A stretch of 5,932 bases of DNA. Origin: Phocaeicola sp. (GTDB taxonomy: Bacteria > Bacteroidota > Bacteroidia > Bacteroidales > Bacteroidaceae). Shown here piece after piece: positions 1 to 5,886 of this stretch. The stretch's first letter is position 1; each line of letters begins with the position of its first letter. The notes below the pieces were generated by a model, which saw only the letters and a list, made by a program, of their open reading frames with translations, did no database searches and was not told the DNA's origin. The stretch is taken from positions 1 through 5,932 of the forward strand of contig JAHHQU010000098.1 of the NCBI GenBank assembly GCA_020026225.1. Direction: 5' to 3'. The position numbers were made by a program, and so were the translations under genes.

Positions 1-207
1 CCTTTGCCTGTATATCCCATAATAAATGATGTGTTATGGGTAATCTCAAAAGACCAAGGAAAAATTGAATGCCAGACCATTAGCCTATATACAGATAGGG
101 TGAAGAACAGACCAGGGAAATGCCGTATCCGTAAACTATTCAATGATGACACGGAAATGGCCGAGGCGGAATTTGAGATGGTGGACAAGCCTGCTGTGGG
201 CATATAA
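1..207 (+). CDS. C-terminal part of an Ig-like (Big_14-like) domain protein, 5' end outside the window
   Basis: The reading frame is already open at base 1 and ends at TAA 205-207. No start is visible: the TTG at 4 has no ribosome site and sits inside a beta-strand pattern, so the gene probably begins upstream. I do not recognise a specific gene. The roughly 68 residues match the C-terminal half of a bacterial Ig-like domain: a hydrophobic strand (VLWVI), then PGKCRIRK, then a final strand AEAEFEM. The same layout recurs in the 429-809 frame (IAFVV, PGTYKVYK, ITAEFTL), so the two are probably repeats of one domain. Such domains in Bacteroidota occur in cell-envelope proteins of unknown role. 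The stop is followed after one codon by an in-frame ATG at 211 and more domain sequence. This may therefore be one part of a longer decayed gene and not a complete protein end. Confidence 0.5.
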   Translation, partial: PLPVYPIINDVLWVISKDQGKIECQTISLYTDRVKNRPGKCRIRKLFNDDTEMAEAEFEMVDKPAVGI

Positions 208-210
208 CTA

Positions 211-809
211 ATGGGTCTCATTTATAAAAGGATGCGTAGACTCAATTTTGAAACAGATACTTAGCCCAAATATACTTCGTATGGAGACAGCATCTATGTC
301 AATGTAAGGAATAATGCCGCAAAGTATCAAGACATGTTTAGAAGAAGAATCATGAACTACGCAGGTCTCAACTTCGGCCGTCCAGTACAATTGAAACCTT
401 TGGGGGGGGCAATACGACCTCTGACACGTTGGGAATAACCATAGAGACTGAAAAGACGGCCTATCCCGTTGGCACTCGTATGATTCTTGTCAAATTAAGA
501 AATAGGAACAAACGAATGGATTCGTCTGTTTCATCATCGGCAAAAGAACAGGACAGAAGAATCTTATATTTTGGGGAAGATTATGGCGTAGCCCGCAAGG
601 TGGGCGACTGTTGGATAGCGCCTCCTGTTCATACAATCGTAAATTCCATTGCCTTTGTTGTTGAAGAAAACCATGACTCTGAGTTTAAAGCTTACCTTTA
701 TCCCTTGGTGAATGAATATGCACCCGGTACTTATAAAGTCTATAAGCGGGTGGAATTTGAAGGTAAAAAAGGCAAATGGTACATTACAGCTGAATTCACT
801 TTATTTTAG
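211..809 (+). pseudogene. Broken Ig-like (Big_14-like) domain gene with an internal stop and a frameshift at a G8 tract
   Basis: Reading from ATG 211 gives 17 codons ending at TAG 262-264. The same frame then stays open, with Ig-like strand sequence (YGDSIYVNVRNN), until a run of eight G at 402-409. After the run, the sensible protein continues in another frame to TAA 807-809. The second part reads DTLGITIETEK, AYPVGTRMILVKLRN, LYFGEDYGVARKVGDCW, PGTYKVYKRV, ITAEFTLF. That is a whole Ig-like domain of the kind called Big_14 (N-terminal strand with YPVGT, central FGEDY, closing AEF strand). Nine or six G would join the frames. No signal peptide is present at 211 and TTG 429 lies mid-strand, so neither is a convincing start. 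The N-terminal half of one domain (LNFETDT to VRNN) runs into the next without its own C-terminal half, which suggests an internal deletion as well. Domain identity is probable; function is unknown. Confidence 0.6.
402..409 (+). repeat. G8 homopolymer at the frame junction of the Ig-like gene
   Basis: Eight consecutive G lie exactly where the coding frame of the Ig-like remnant changes: codons CCT TTG GGG GGG before, GGC AAT ACG ACC after, in a different frame. One added G or two lost G would fuse the two frames. Poly-G runs of this length are rare in moderately AT-rich coding DNA. They are slippage-prone, so this could be a mutation hotspot, a phase-variable switch or an assembly error. Confidence 0.75.
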
Positions 810-875
810 GGCTTTGATTGTTGATTTTCTTCCGTTTCATTTTGCTTAAAAGTCATAGAAACAGAATGAACTATA

Positions 876-927
876 TAAGAGCCCCCATCTCCTATGTGCC
901 AAGGGTGATTGAAGATAGGGTCTCTTA
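876..927. repeat. Imperfect inverted repeat, possible hairpin
   Basis: Arms 876-890 and 913-927 pair at 13 of 15 positions (TAAGAGCCCCCATCT against AGATAGGGTCTCTTA), with a 22-nt loop. It lies between convergent gene ends, where a terminator is expected. On the minus strand the right side leads into TTATATAG and on the plus strand into GAATCAG, so the T-run is weak or absent. It is best described as a possible terminator or terminator relic. Confidence 0.3.
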
Positions 928-976
928 GAATCAGTGTATGTGTCGGACAGACGTTTAGGTGGAAGTTGTCCTTTTA

Positions 977-993
977 CCTATCGGACCGATAGG
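977..993. repeat. Near-perfect 17-bp palindrome (8-bp arms, 1-bp centre)
   Basis: CCTATCGG and CCGATAGG flank a single A at 985. As RNA it could fold only by opening its centre (stem CCTATC/GATAGG, loop GGACC). As DNA it is a typical symmetric protein-binding site. It is preceded by TTTTA and not followed by a T-run, so it is a poor terminator on the plus strand. It lies 45 bp past the stop codon of the minus-strand sialidase-fold gene. Confidence 0.4.
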
Positions 994-1037
994 GCTTGTG
1001 GAATGAGTTTGATTCCTGTTATGGAGTAAAGTTGACT

Positions 1038-2735
1038 TCATCTCATTAATTCCTTTCCTCCTTCTACGCGTTCAATGTAGATCCCTGTAGAGTCGGGCAT
1101 CCTTCCTCCCAATAGATGTAGGTAAGAAATTCCATGTTCCGTAGCTGTTACAGCAGAAAGTGTTTTCCGTTTCCGTCCGTCTACTCTTAAGACTGCACGT
1201 TTGTTCTGTTGCCAATGGATTGTTATTTCATGCCATGAGTCATCGTGAATGCCTAATTGGTTGCGGTTAAGCGGAAGAGTGTACATACATTCATATTTAG
1301 CCACGGTATCCGTAGGATTGAACCAACGGTCGTTCAAAATGAGACGGATGCTTTGCGATCCTTTCGGAAACTTCATACTTAGTTTCACAAATCCGTCTTT
1401 TGCAGCAGGGAAATTCCATACAGCACCTTCGTTGTCTTGTAGCAGGGAGTCGTTCGGCTCATACCCGATTCGCATGGCTTTTGCATCTGGACGGTCTGGA
1501 TGGGTGGTCAGAATGGGTTCTTCCTGACGATTGTAGCAGCAATGTCCAACAATGCCCTTGTAGTAACGGAATGCCGACCATTCATTAAGTCCATCACTGA
1601 AATCATTGAAGCGGGTAGGTTCGTATAACCAATTGACATCAAAAAGTAAGAGTCGGCGACATTGTGCATGTTGTCCAGCTGCCACCAATATTTTCCCTGG
1701 TTCTACTTCTACTGCTTGTACTTGATGTACGCTCTTGTCTTGACCAGAAACTGTATTCCCAAATTGATTACTGTTTCGTTCTCCGTTCAACATAAGCTCA
1801 CGAAATCCTTTCCATGTTTTGCCGTCGTCTTCGGATATGGCTACGTGAACAACGTCTCGGTTTGTGAATACGTCATCCCAGACTCCCGTTGCTGTTGGAA
1901 GTTCAGGAAGCGGAGTCGTGTTGCACCAAAAAAATAACAGACGTCCGTCCAATAGGCGGTAGAGAGTAGGCATGGTGATGGTTCCATAGAAAGGAGAGGG
2001 AGAAGCTTCACTCCAAGTTTCACCTCCATCGGTGGAAAATGATTGATAGTGTCGGTCTTGAGCTGTTCGCATAATCATCCATAGTCGTCCGTCTTGGAGT
2101 TCAACGAGGGTAGGTTCTACTGCTCCGTGGTTCCATCGGATTCCTTGATGGAATCCGCTTTTTATATGTTTGGGAGCGTTTACCTGCTGTGAAATTTTCC
2201 AGCTGCGTCCATCGTCATCTGAATAATAGACGTAGGATCCAGAACGGTCCGTACGGTGGGCGGCGGAAACTACACGTTTGCCGCCTCTGATGAAAATGGG
2301 TGGCTTGTTCATGATACCCAGTTTATCGTCTATCTTGACAATGTGTCGTCCGCCTTCCAGACCGCCTTCAGTGCGAAGAGCGTATACCTTTCCGTTACCG
2401 GTAAAGATACGAATATATTCACCGGAAAGAGGAGATTGTTGGTCGGCATAAGGCAGATCTTTTGGCAGATTTTTTGATTGCCACGTCTTCCCCTGATCGC
2501 GACTATAGAGATACATGGGTTGCTGGCTTGCGGCGTTTTCACCGTAATTATAGTGGCGCCATTCCCCGTTTTCCATTTTGGAAAGTCCTATATATGCATC
2601 GCAGGGTACTACTCCGACGATGACAGGACTGTATATATCTTCGAGCTCGGGAATCTTTACTTCGTTTTGTGCTGAAATCAGTGGACATGAAAGGCCCATT
2701 ACAAAAAGGGTGCTTAAAAAGGTATGAATTTTCAT
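1038..2735 (-). CDS. Secreted sialidase-fold (BNR/Asp-box) glycoside hydrolase with C-terminal jelly-roll-like domain
   Basis: This 565-residue protein starts at ATG 2735 and ends at TGA 1038-1040. Residues 1-22 form a signal peptide (hydrophobic core, then LISA before Gln23), so it should be exported to the periplasm or beyond. Residues of about 30-370 carry four Asp-boxes of the S-x-D-x-G-x-[TS]-W type: SRDQGKTW (78-85), SDDDGRSW (172-179), STDGGETW (234-241), SEDDGKTW (301-308). These mark a six-bladed sialidase propeller. The segment VEPTLVELQDGRLWMIMRT matches the sialidase strand with the catalytic Glu (E207) and one triad Arg (R223). There is no N-terminal FRIP motif. Where the nucleophile Tyr is expected (about 335-345) the sequence reads SVHQVQAVEVEPG, so the Tyr may be His337. 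Residues of about 376-565 (FNDFSDGLNEW onward) look like a concanavalin/LamG-type jelly roll. An exo-acting hydrolase is likely; true sialidase activity is uncertain. The gene is divergent from the PNGase-like gene. Confidence 0.85.
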   Translation of the reverse strand: MKIHTFLSTLFVMGLSCPLISAQNEVKIPELEDIYSPVIVGVVPCDAYIGLSKMENGEWRHYNYGENAASQQPMYLYSRDQGKTWQSKNLPKDLPYADQQSPLSGEYIRIFTGNGKVYALRTEGGLEGGRHIVKIDDKLGIMNKPPIFIRGGKRVVSAAHRTDRSGSYVYYSDDDGRSWKISQQVNAPKHIKSGFHQGIRWNHGAVEPTLVELQDGRLWMIMRTAQDRHYQSFSTDGGETWSEASPSPFYGTITMPTLYRLLDGRLLFFWCNTTPLPELPTATGVWDDVFTNRDVVHVAISEDDGKTWKGFRELMLNGERNSNQFGNTVSGQDKSVHQVQAVEVEPGKILVAAGQHAQCRRLLLFDVNWLYEPTRFNDFSDGLNEWSAFRYYKGIVGHCCYNRQEEPILTTHPDRPDAKAMRIGYEPNDSLLQDNEGAVWNFPAAKDGFVKLSMKFPKGSQSIRLILNDRWFNPTDTVAKYECMYTLPLNRNQLGIHDDSWHEITIHWQQNKRAVLRVDGRKRKTLSAVTATEHGISYLHLLGGRMPDSTGIYIERVEGGKELMR

Positions 2736-2767
2736 GATCGTTTCTTTAAATAATATGTTAGGTTACA

Positions 2768-2798
2768 CAAAAATAGAAGAAATTTTCTTTATCATAAA
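2768..2798 (-). promoter_or_regulatory. Candidate Bacteroidota promoter for the sialidase-fold gene
   Basis: On the minus strand, TTTA (2795-2798) is followed after 19 bp by TATTTTTG (2768-2775). This fits the Bacteroidota -33/-7 pattern TTTG-N19-21-TAnnTTTG with one mismatch in the -33 box. Transcription would start near 2760, giving a leader of about 25 nt with A-rich sequence (AAAGAAACG) before the ATG. A second TAnnTTTG (TATATTTG, 2800-2807 minus) lies upstream but has no matching -33 box. Confidence 0.45.
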
Positions 2799-2864
2799 AC
2801 AAATATAGAGCATTGAATAGGGTTCGCCTCTTTTTTATCAGTAAAAGTCTGTAGTGTTTTGTCC

Positions 2865-2882
2865 AAGAATGTTGTCATTCTT
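2865..2882. repeat. Inverted repeat with 7-bp perfect arms, possible operator
   Basis: AAGAATG (2865-2871) and CATTCTT (2876-2882) flank TTGT. The repeat lies in the divergent region, about 60-70 bp upstream of the candidate minus-strand promoter and about 130 bp upstream of the plus-strand one. A regulator site acting on both genes is possible. Short inverted repeats also arise by chance in AT-rich DNA. Confidence 0.3.
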
Positions 2883-3014
2883 CAAAAAAGATTTGAGTTG
2901 TATATCGAAAGAGAAATTCATAGGAGAAAAGAACAAGGGTAAGATGAACTTTTCTGACACTGCTGTATTTTGCATAAATCTTCTTAAATTCCTCCTTACT
3001 CTTACGTTTTTTTT

Positions 3015-3022
3015 TAACTTTG
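3015..3022 (+). promoter_or_regulatory. Candidate -7 element for the PNGase-like gene
   Basis: TAACTTTG matches TAnnTTTG and lies 35 bp before the ATG at 3058, giving a leader of about 28 nt with A-rich sequence (AAAGAAAAAA). No TTTG is found at the -33 position; the T9 run at 3007-3015 occupies the spacer next to the box. A promoter lacking the -33 box may need an activator. Confidence 0.35.
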
Positions 3023-3057
3023 TTGCATTGTTTTGAATTATAAAGAAAAAATCGTCT

Positions 3058-4764
3058 ATGAGAATGAATCATGTAAAAGCCTTTGTCTGCTGTCTTGGCC
3101 TGTTCTTGGTCTGTGATGCGGTGAATGCGGTGAATTATGTGAAAAAAGTTAAGAATGCGAAAGGTATTGAAATCACTTACCAATCGGTATATAAGGGTAA
3201 GGTAAGACCTGCCCAGATGGTGGTTTCTGTTGTGGGTAATCAGATGGTGTTGAATAAGGTGGACACATCGAAGAAGGAACTGACAGATGAAGAGAGGTTG
3301 TACAAGGCTCCGGTAACCAAGGAGTTCGTTGACTATTCTGCATTGAAGAGTTATCAATGGGCGGAATTGCCTGATGAGAGCATCATTTCTTCAGAGACTC
3401 CTTTCGTTTATGGCAATAACTTGAAGAAAGTAGGGGAAGGAGAGCATCTGGGCTTGAAGTGCCAAATCCTTCGCACTTCCATCAACTCAAACACGATTGA
3501 AGTCTGGTACACAAACGATCTTCCTTTTCGTGCTACTCCACAACCAGGCGTAGGAATTCCTGATGGATTGGTTCTGAAGACTGTTCGTAATGGAGATACC
3601 GTCATAGAAGCGGTAGATATTACTAAAATCAAGAAGGTGGAACCGATATTGCCAGCTTCTTGGGGAGAAACGATGGATTCCTATGATTTCAAATATACGA
3701 TCAATCAAAGTGTGGTAACTACAGTCAATGTATTCGACCAGCAACCAATTTGTTTTAATAAAGCTAAGTTGCCTGAACAGTTGGAAGCTGATAAGGTGTA
3801 TGCTGCCGCAGGTGGAACCATTATCCTTAAGAAGGTAAAGTTGCCTGAAAACATTAAGGGTCGGTGTGTCTTTGCAGAAGTGGTACAGTATTCAGACGGG
3901 GATGCTTACGATCGTACCGGTTCTATTTTTACCATACCTGTGGGAAAAGAGAAGTCATTCCTCGATATGCTGCGTGACATGAAAAGCGTTCCTGCTTTCC
4001 AAGCCGGTGAATCGAAATATCCAGGACTGATTTCTACAAACAATTATGACGTACCAGTTGAACTGATGCGTTTCTTTACAGGTTTTGGTGTAAGAAAGTT
4101 CAATCATGTGAAAGTGAAGGGACAGCATTGGGTAGATTCTGTACTTTATAAGACCGAGGTGACTGCTTTGGCAGAAAATCTGGTTGGAGAGGCGTGGATT
4201 GGAGCTTATATCGGTAATTGGGATGCGAAGGGACATCGTCTTTCTTTGAAGCTGAAGTATTATCCTGACGGGGAACGTAAAGTATATCGTTCTCGACCGC
4301 TGTTCAATACGGTAAACTACATGGAACAGGCAGGACAGCCTTATCCTCTATTCATGTTGAACGATTCTTTACGTGTGAAGTTTACGTTAGATGAACCTGT
4401 GAAGAATGCTACCTTGTTTTATCTGACTACCGGTCATGGAGGTTGGGGAAATGGTGATGAGTTCAACCAAAAGCCGAATACGATTTACCTTGACGGAAAG
4501 CAGGTCATATCGTTTGTTCCTTGGCGTGATGATTGTGGAACTTATCGCAATTGGAATCCATGTTCAGGCAATTTCTTCAATGGTTTGAGCTCTTCTGATT
4601 TAAGTCGCTCGAACTGGTGTCCTGCTACTGTTACCAATCCTGAGTATATTTATCTTGGAGATTTGGAAGCTGGTGAACATACAATGGTGGTTAAAATTCC
4701 ACAAGGTAAGCCAGAAGGAGGAAGCAATAGTTATTGGTGTATTTCCGGTTCATTGCTTTATTGA
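3058..4764 (+). CDS. Secreted peptide:N-glycosidase F family protein (PNGase F-II-like)
   Basis: This 568-residue protein probably cleaves the bond between Asn and the first GlcNAc of N-glycans, releasing intact glycans outside the cytoplasm. Residues 1-24 are a signal peptide (hydrophobic core, AVNA before Val25). Residues of about 25-200 form an extra N-terminal domain of GLPGLI type (LPF...PG.GIPDGLVL, 155-173), like the N-terminal domain of PNGase F-II and absent from classical PNGase F. Residues of about 211-405 and 410-568 correspond to the two PNGase F jelly rolls. By-eye alignment with PNGase F pairs D60/R61 with D285/R286 (AYDRTGSIF), W120 with W388, W191 with W463 (GGWGNGD), E206 with E468 (GDEFN), R248 with R517 and W251 with W520 (RSNWCP). 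The C231-C252 disulfide pairs with C502-C521. E118 appears replaced by Gly386 (YIGNW). ATG 3058 is chosen over ATG 3064; both keep the signal peptide. A terminator follows. Confidence 0.87.
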   Translation: MRMNHVKAFVCCLGLFLVCDAVNAVNYVKKVKNAKGIEITYQSVYKGKVRPAQMVVSVVGNQMVLNKVDTSKKELTDEERLYKAPVTKEFVDYSALKSYQWAELPDESIISSETPFVYGNNLKKVGEGEHLGLKCQILRTSINSNTIEVWYTNDLPFRATPQPGVGIPDGLVLKTVRNGDTVIEAVDITKIKKVEPILPASWGETMDSYDFKYTINQSVVTTVNVFDQQPICFNKAKLPEQLEADKVYAAAGGTIILKKVKLPENIKGRCVFAEVVQYSDGDAYDRTGSIFTIPVGKEKSFLDMLRDMKSVPAFQAGESKYPGLISTNNYDVPVELMRFFTGFGVRKFNHVKVKGQHWVDSVLYKTEVTALAENLVGEAWIGAYIGNWDAKGHRLSLKLKYYPDGERKVYRSRPLFNTVNYMEQAGQPYPLFMLNDSLRVKFTLDEPVKNATLFYLTTGHGGWGNGDEFNQKPNTIYLDGKQVISFVPWRDDCGTYRNWNPCSGNFFNGLSSSDLSRSNWCPATVTNPEYIYLGDLEAGEHTMVVKIPQGKPEGGSNSYWCISGSLLY

Positions 4765-4789
4765 AAATGTAATGTATTCCTGAGTAGGG

Positions 4790-4806
4790 TATCCTTATGG
4801 AGGATA
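4790..4806 (+). repeat. Small hairpin after the PNGase-like gene
   Basis: TATCCT and AGGATA form perfect 6-bp arms around TATGG, 25 nt past the stop codon. It lacks a following T-run and lies upstream of the main terminator, so it is at most a 3' RNA-stabilising structure. Confidence 0.25.
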
Positions 4807-4829
4807 TAAGAAATAGGAATAAAAATAAT

Positions 4830-4865
4830 AAGGGGCTCTTATGATTAAGTTCATGAGAGCCCCTT
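4830..4865. terminator. Strong bidirectional intrinsic terminator
   Basis: AAGGGGCTCTTATGA (4830-4844) pairs with TCATGAGAGCCCCTT (4851-4865), giving a 15-bp stem with one G-T wobble and a 6-nt loop. It is followed by TATTTTATT on the plus strand. On the minus strand it is followed by ATTATTTTTATT. It lies between two convergent genes (stops at 4764 plus and 4926 minus) and can end both transcripts. Confidence 0.9.
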
Positions 4866-4925
4866 TATTTTATTGCAATAGGATTCTATCTATACTCAGA
4901 CAAGCTGACGGTAGGACGAATTTTA

Positions 4926-5726
4926 TTAAATTTCTAGTCGTAGGTATGTACGGTCATCAAAGGAACGGTTGCCTTCTACCAGGCATTTTGTAGAAGGATT
5001 CTCACAGATGCATAGCGGATCTTTTTCAAGAATCTCTTTTAGGCGTTGTTCCGTGATTTCAAGAGTGTCATGTACTTCGGGATAACCATCGGACGTAAGA
5101 ATGAGTTCGTGTACATTGCCTATGGGGAGTGATGGAACCAAGTCTGGATCGATAGATTGTCCGTCGATTACAGGATAGCGATAAGGGTTGGTACGATCAG
5201 GGTCATTTTGAAAGTGCAGTTGTTCGCAGAGAGCTTTGTAAATGAAGGCCCTTCCTTTATCGTTGGCACGAATATCAGCTTCTGTGGATCCGTGTCTCAA
5301 ATAATGGTTGACAACTTGGCATCGGATATCGGTAAGGATATGGTCAACTCGTTTTTCGTAGTGGTATGTCTTTCCTTTCCAACGAGCTTGGCAGTCTCCG
5401 ATGAACCAAACTTCGTTGTGGTATCGACTGTAAATGACGGCAGAACAGGTGGGACGGTACAGGCTTTTGCTATACGTAAGGTCTTCGGCCAGTGTGCGTG
5501 TGAGCGCTATGAGTACTTCCTCCTTACTAGCTTCAGCTGGAAGAAGCTCAATGGCGCCACAAACAAGCCGCATGGCGAGATGACCAGGGCTTTCTTGTCC
5601 CTCAGCCAATTTGATTTTTGCAGTGGAACCGTCTACTACTGCCGCATAATGAGAAGTGACTACCCATCCGTCTTCGCAGGGGATATCTTTGCATTTCCCT
5701 ATTTTAAATTTTTCGAGTATTTTCAT
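4926..5726 (-). CDS. Stand-alone PP2C-like protein phosphatase domain
   Basis: This 266-residue protein starts at ATG 5726 and has no signal peptide or membrane segment, so it is cytoplasmic. PP2C-type (PPM) metal-site motifs occur in the right order. AAVVDGST (28-35) stands for the usual DGHGG, with D32. IGDCQA (109-114) stands for GDSRA, with D111. LILTSDG (208-214, D213) is the SDG motif. DDRT (257-260) is the final D-N/D motif. These Asp residues would hold two Mn/Mg ions for removing phosphate from Ser or Thr. The length equals a bare PP2C domain; no sensor, kinase or FHA domain is attached, and no partner gene is in the window. The His of DGHGG is missing and the region from about 115 to 200 is unusual, so activity on protein substrates is not certain. 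The gene is single, convergent with the PNGase-like gene and closed by the shared terminator. Confidence 0.7.
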   Translation of the reverse strand: MKILEKFKIGKCKDIPCEDGWVVTSHYAAVVDGSTAKIKLAEGQESPGHLAMRLVCGAIELLPAEASKEEVLIALTRTLAEDLTYSKSLYRPTCSAVIYSRYHNEVWFIGDCQARWKGKTYHYEKRVDHILTDIRCQVVNHYLRHGSTEADIRANDKGRAFIYKALCEQLHFQNDPDRTNPYRYPVIDGQSIDPDLVPSLPIGNVHELILTSDGYPEVHDTLEITEQRLKEILEKDPLCICENPSTKCLVEGNRSFDDRTYLRLEI

Positions 5727-5746
5727 ACTTTTTGATTTGCTTACTG

Positions 5747-5779
5747 CAAATTTACTTCTTTTCTGGAAAATATCTCTAA
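5747..5779 (-). promoter_or_regulatory. Candidate promoter of the PP2C-like gene
   Basis: On the minus strand TAAATTTG (5747-5754) matches the TAnnTTTG -7 element; a weak TTAG (5776-5779) lies 21 bp upstream as a possible -33 box. Transcription would start near 5740, leaving a very short leader of about 14 nt with AAATCAAAAAG before the ATG and no Shine-Dalgarno sequence. Confidence 0.5.
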
Positions 5780-5847
5780 TTCTGGGTATCAGTAAGGAAG
5801 TGTTGCTGCTTTTTGCTCCTTTTACGTTCGATTAGCAGGTCTTTGCC

Positions 5848-5878
5848 TTTGCGTTTTTATAGATATTGTTTATTTTTG
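5848..5878 (+). promoter_or_regulatory. Complete Bacteroidota promoter reading out of the window
   Basis: TTTG (5848-5851), a 19-bp spacer and TATTTTTG (5871-5878) match the Bacteroidota -33/-7 consensus fully. It reads rightward, so it should drive a plus-strand gene that begins beyond 5932 and is divergent from the PP2C-like gene. The expected start point is near 5884-5886, right before the palindrome at 5887-5904. Confidence 0.6.
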
Positions 5879-5886
5879 ACAATACT

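Larger units (their letters stand above)
810..1037. other. Gene-free spacer between convergent genes
   Basis: No coding frame of useful length or quality was seen on either strand. The spacer separates the end of the Ig-like remnant (+) from the end of the sialidase-fold gene (-). It holds two inverted repeats (876-927 and 977-993). Neither is followed by a clear T-run, so no canonical intrinsic terminator could be assigned here. Confidence 0.5.
2736..3057. other. Divergent intergenic regulatory region between the hydrolase and PNGase genes
   Basis: These 322 bp of AT-rich DNA separate two divergently transcribed secreted-enzyme genes. They hold candidate Bacteroidota promoters for each direction (2768-2798 minus; 3015-3022 plus), an inverted repeat (2865-2882) and a T9 run (3007-3015). 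The short frames inside have low-complexity, Lys/Phe-rich translations with no recognisable domain, so no gene is called here. Confidence 0.6.

Noticed and set aside
208..390. 60-codon minus-strand frame opposite the Ig-like remnant
   Set aside because: The plus strand carries recognisable Ig-like strand sequence here; the minus translation has no pattern.
429..809. Treating TTG 429 as the true start of an intact 126-residue protein
   Set aside because: Domain sequence continues upstream of 429 through the G8 tract, there is no ribosome site or signal peptide, and TTG starts are uncommon in this group.
2854..3036. 60-codon plus-strand frame in the divergent region, Lys/Phe-rich with a hydrophobic end
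   Set aside because: It has a GTG-type start without a ribosome site, is AT-driven in composition, and contains the candidate promoter and T9 run of the next gene.
2875..3357. 160-codon minus-strand frame across the PNGase gene start and upstream region
   Set aside because: Its translation is rich in His, Ile and Arg with no domain, and it overlaps the signal peptide and N-terminal domain of a well-supported gene on the other strand.
4830..4865. Stem-loop considered as a mobile-element end or operator
   Set aside because: The T-rich tracts on both sides and the position between convergent stops are fully explained by a bidirectional terminator.
5157..5735. 192-codon plus-strand frame opposite the PP2C-like gene
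   Set aside because: It is fully antisense to a frame with ordered PP2C motifs, and its translation shows no domain pattern.
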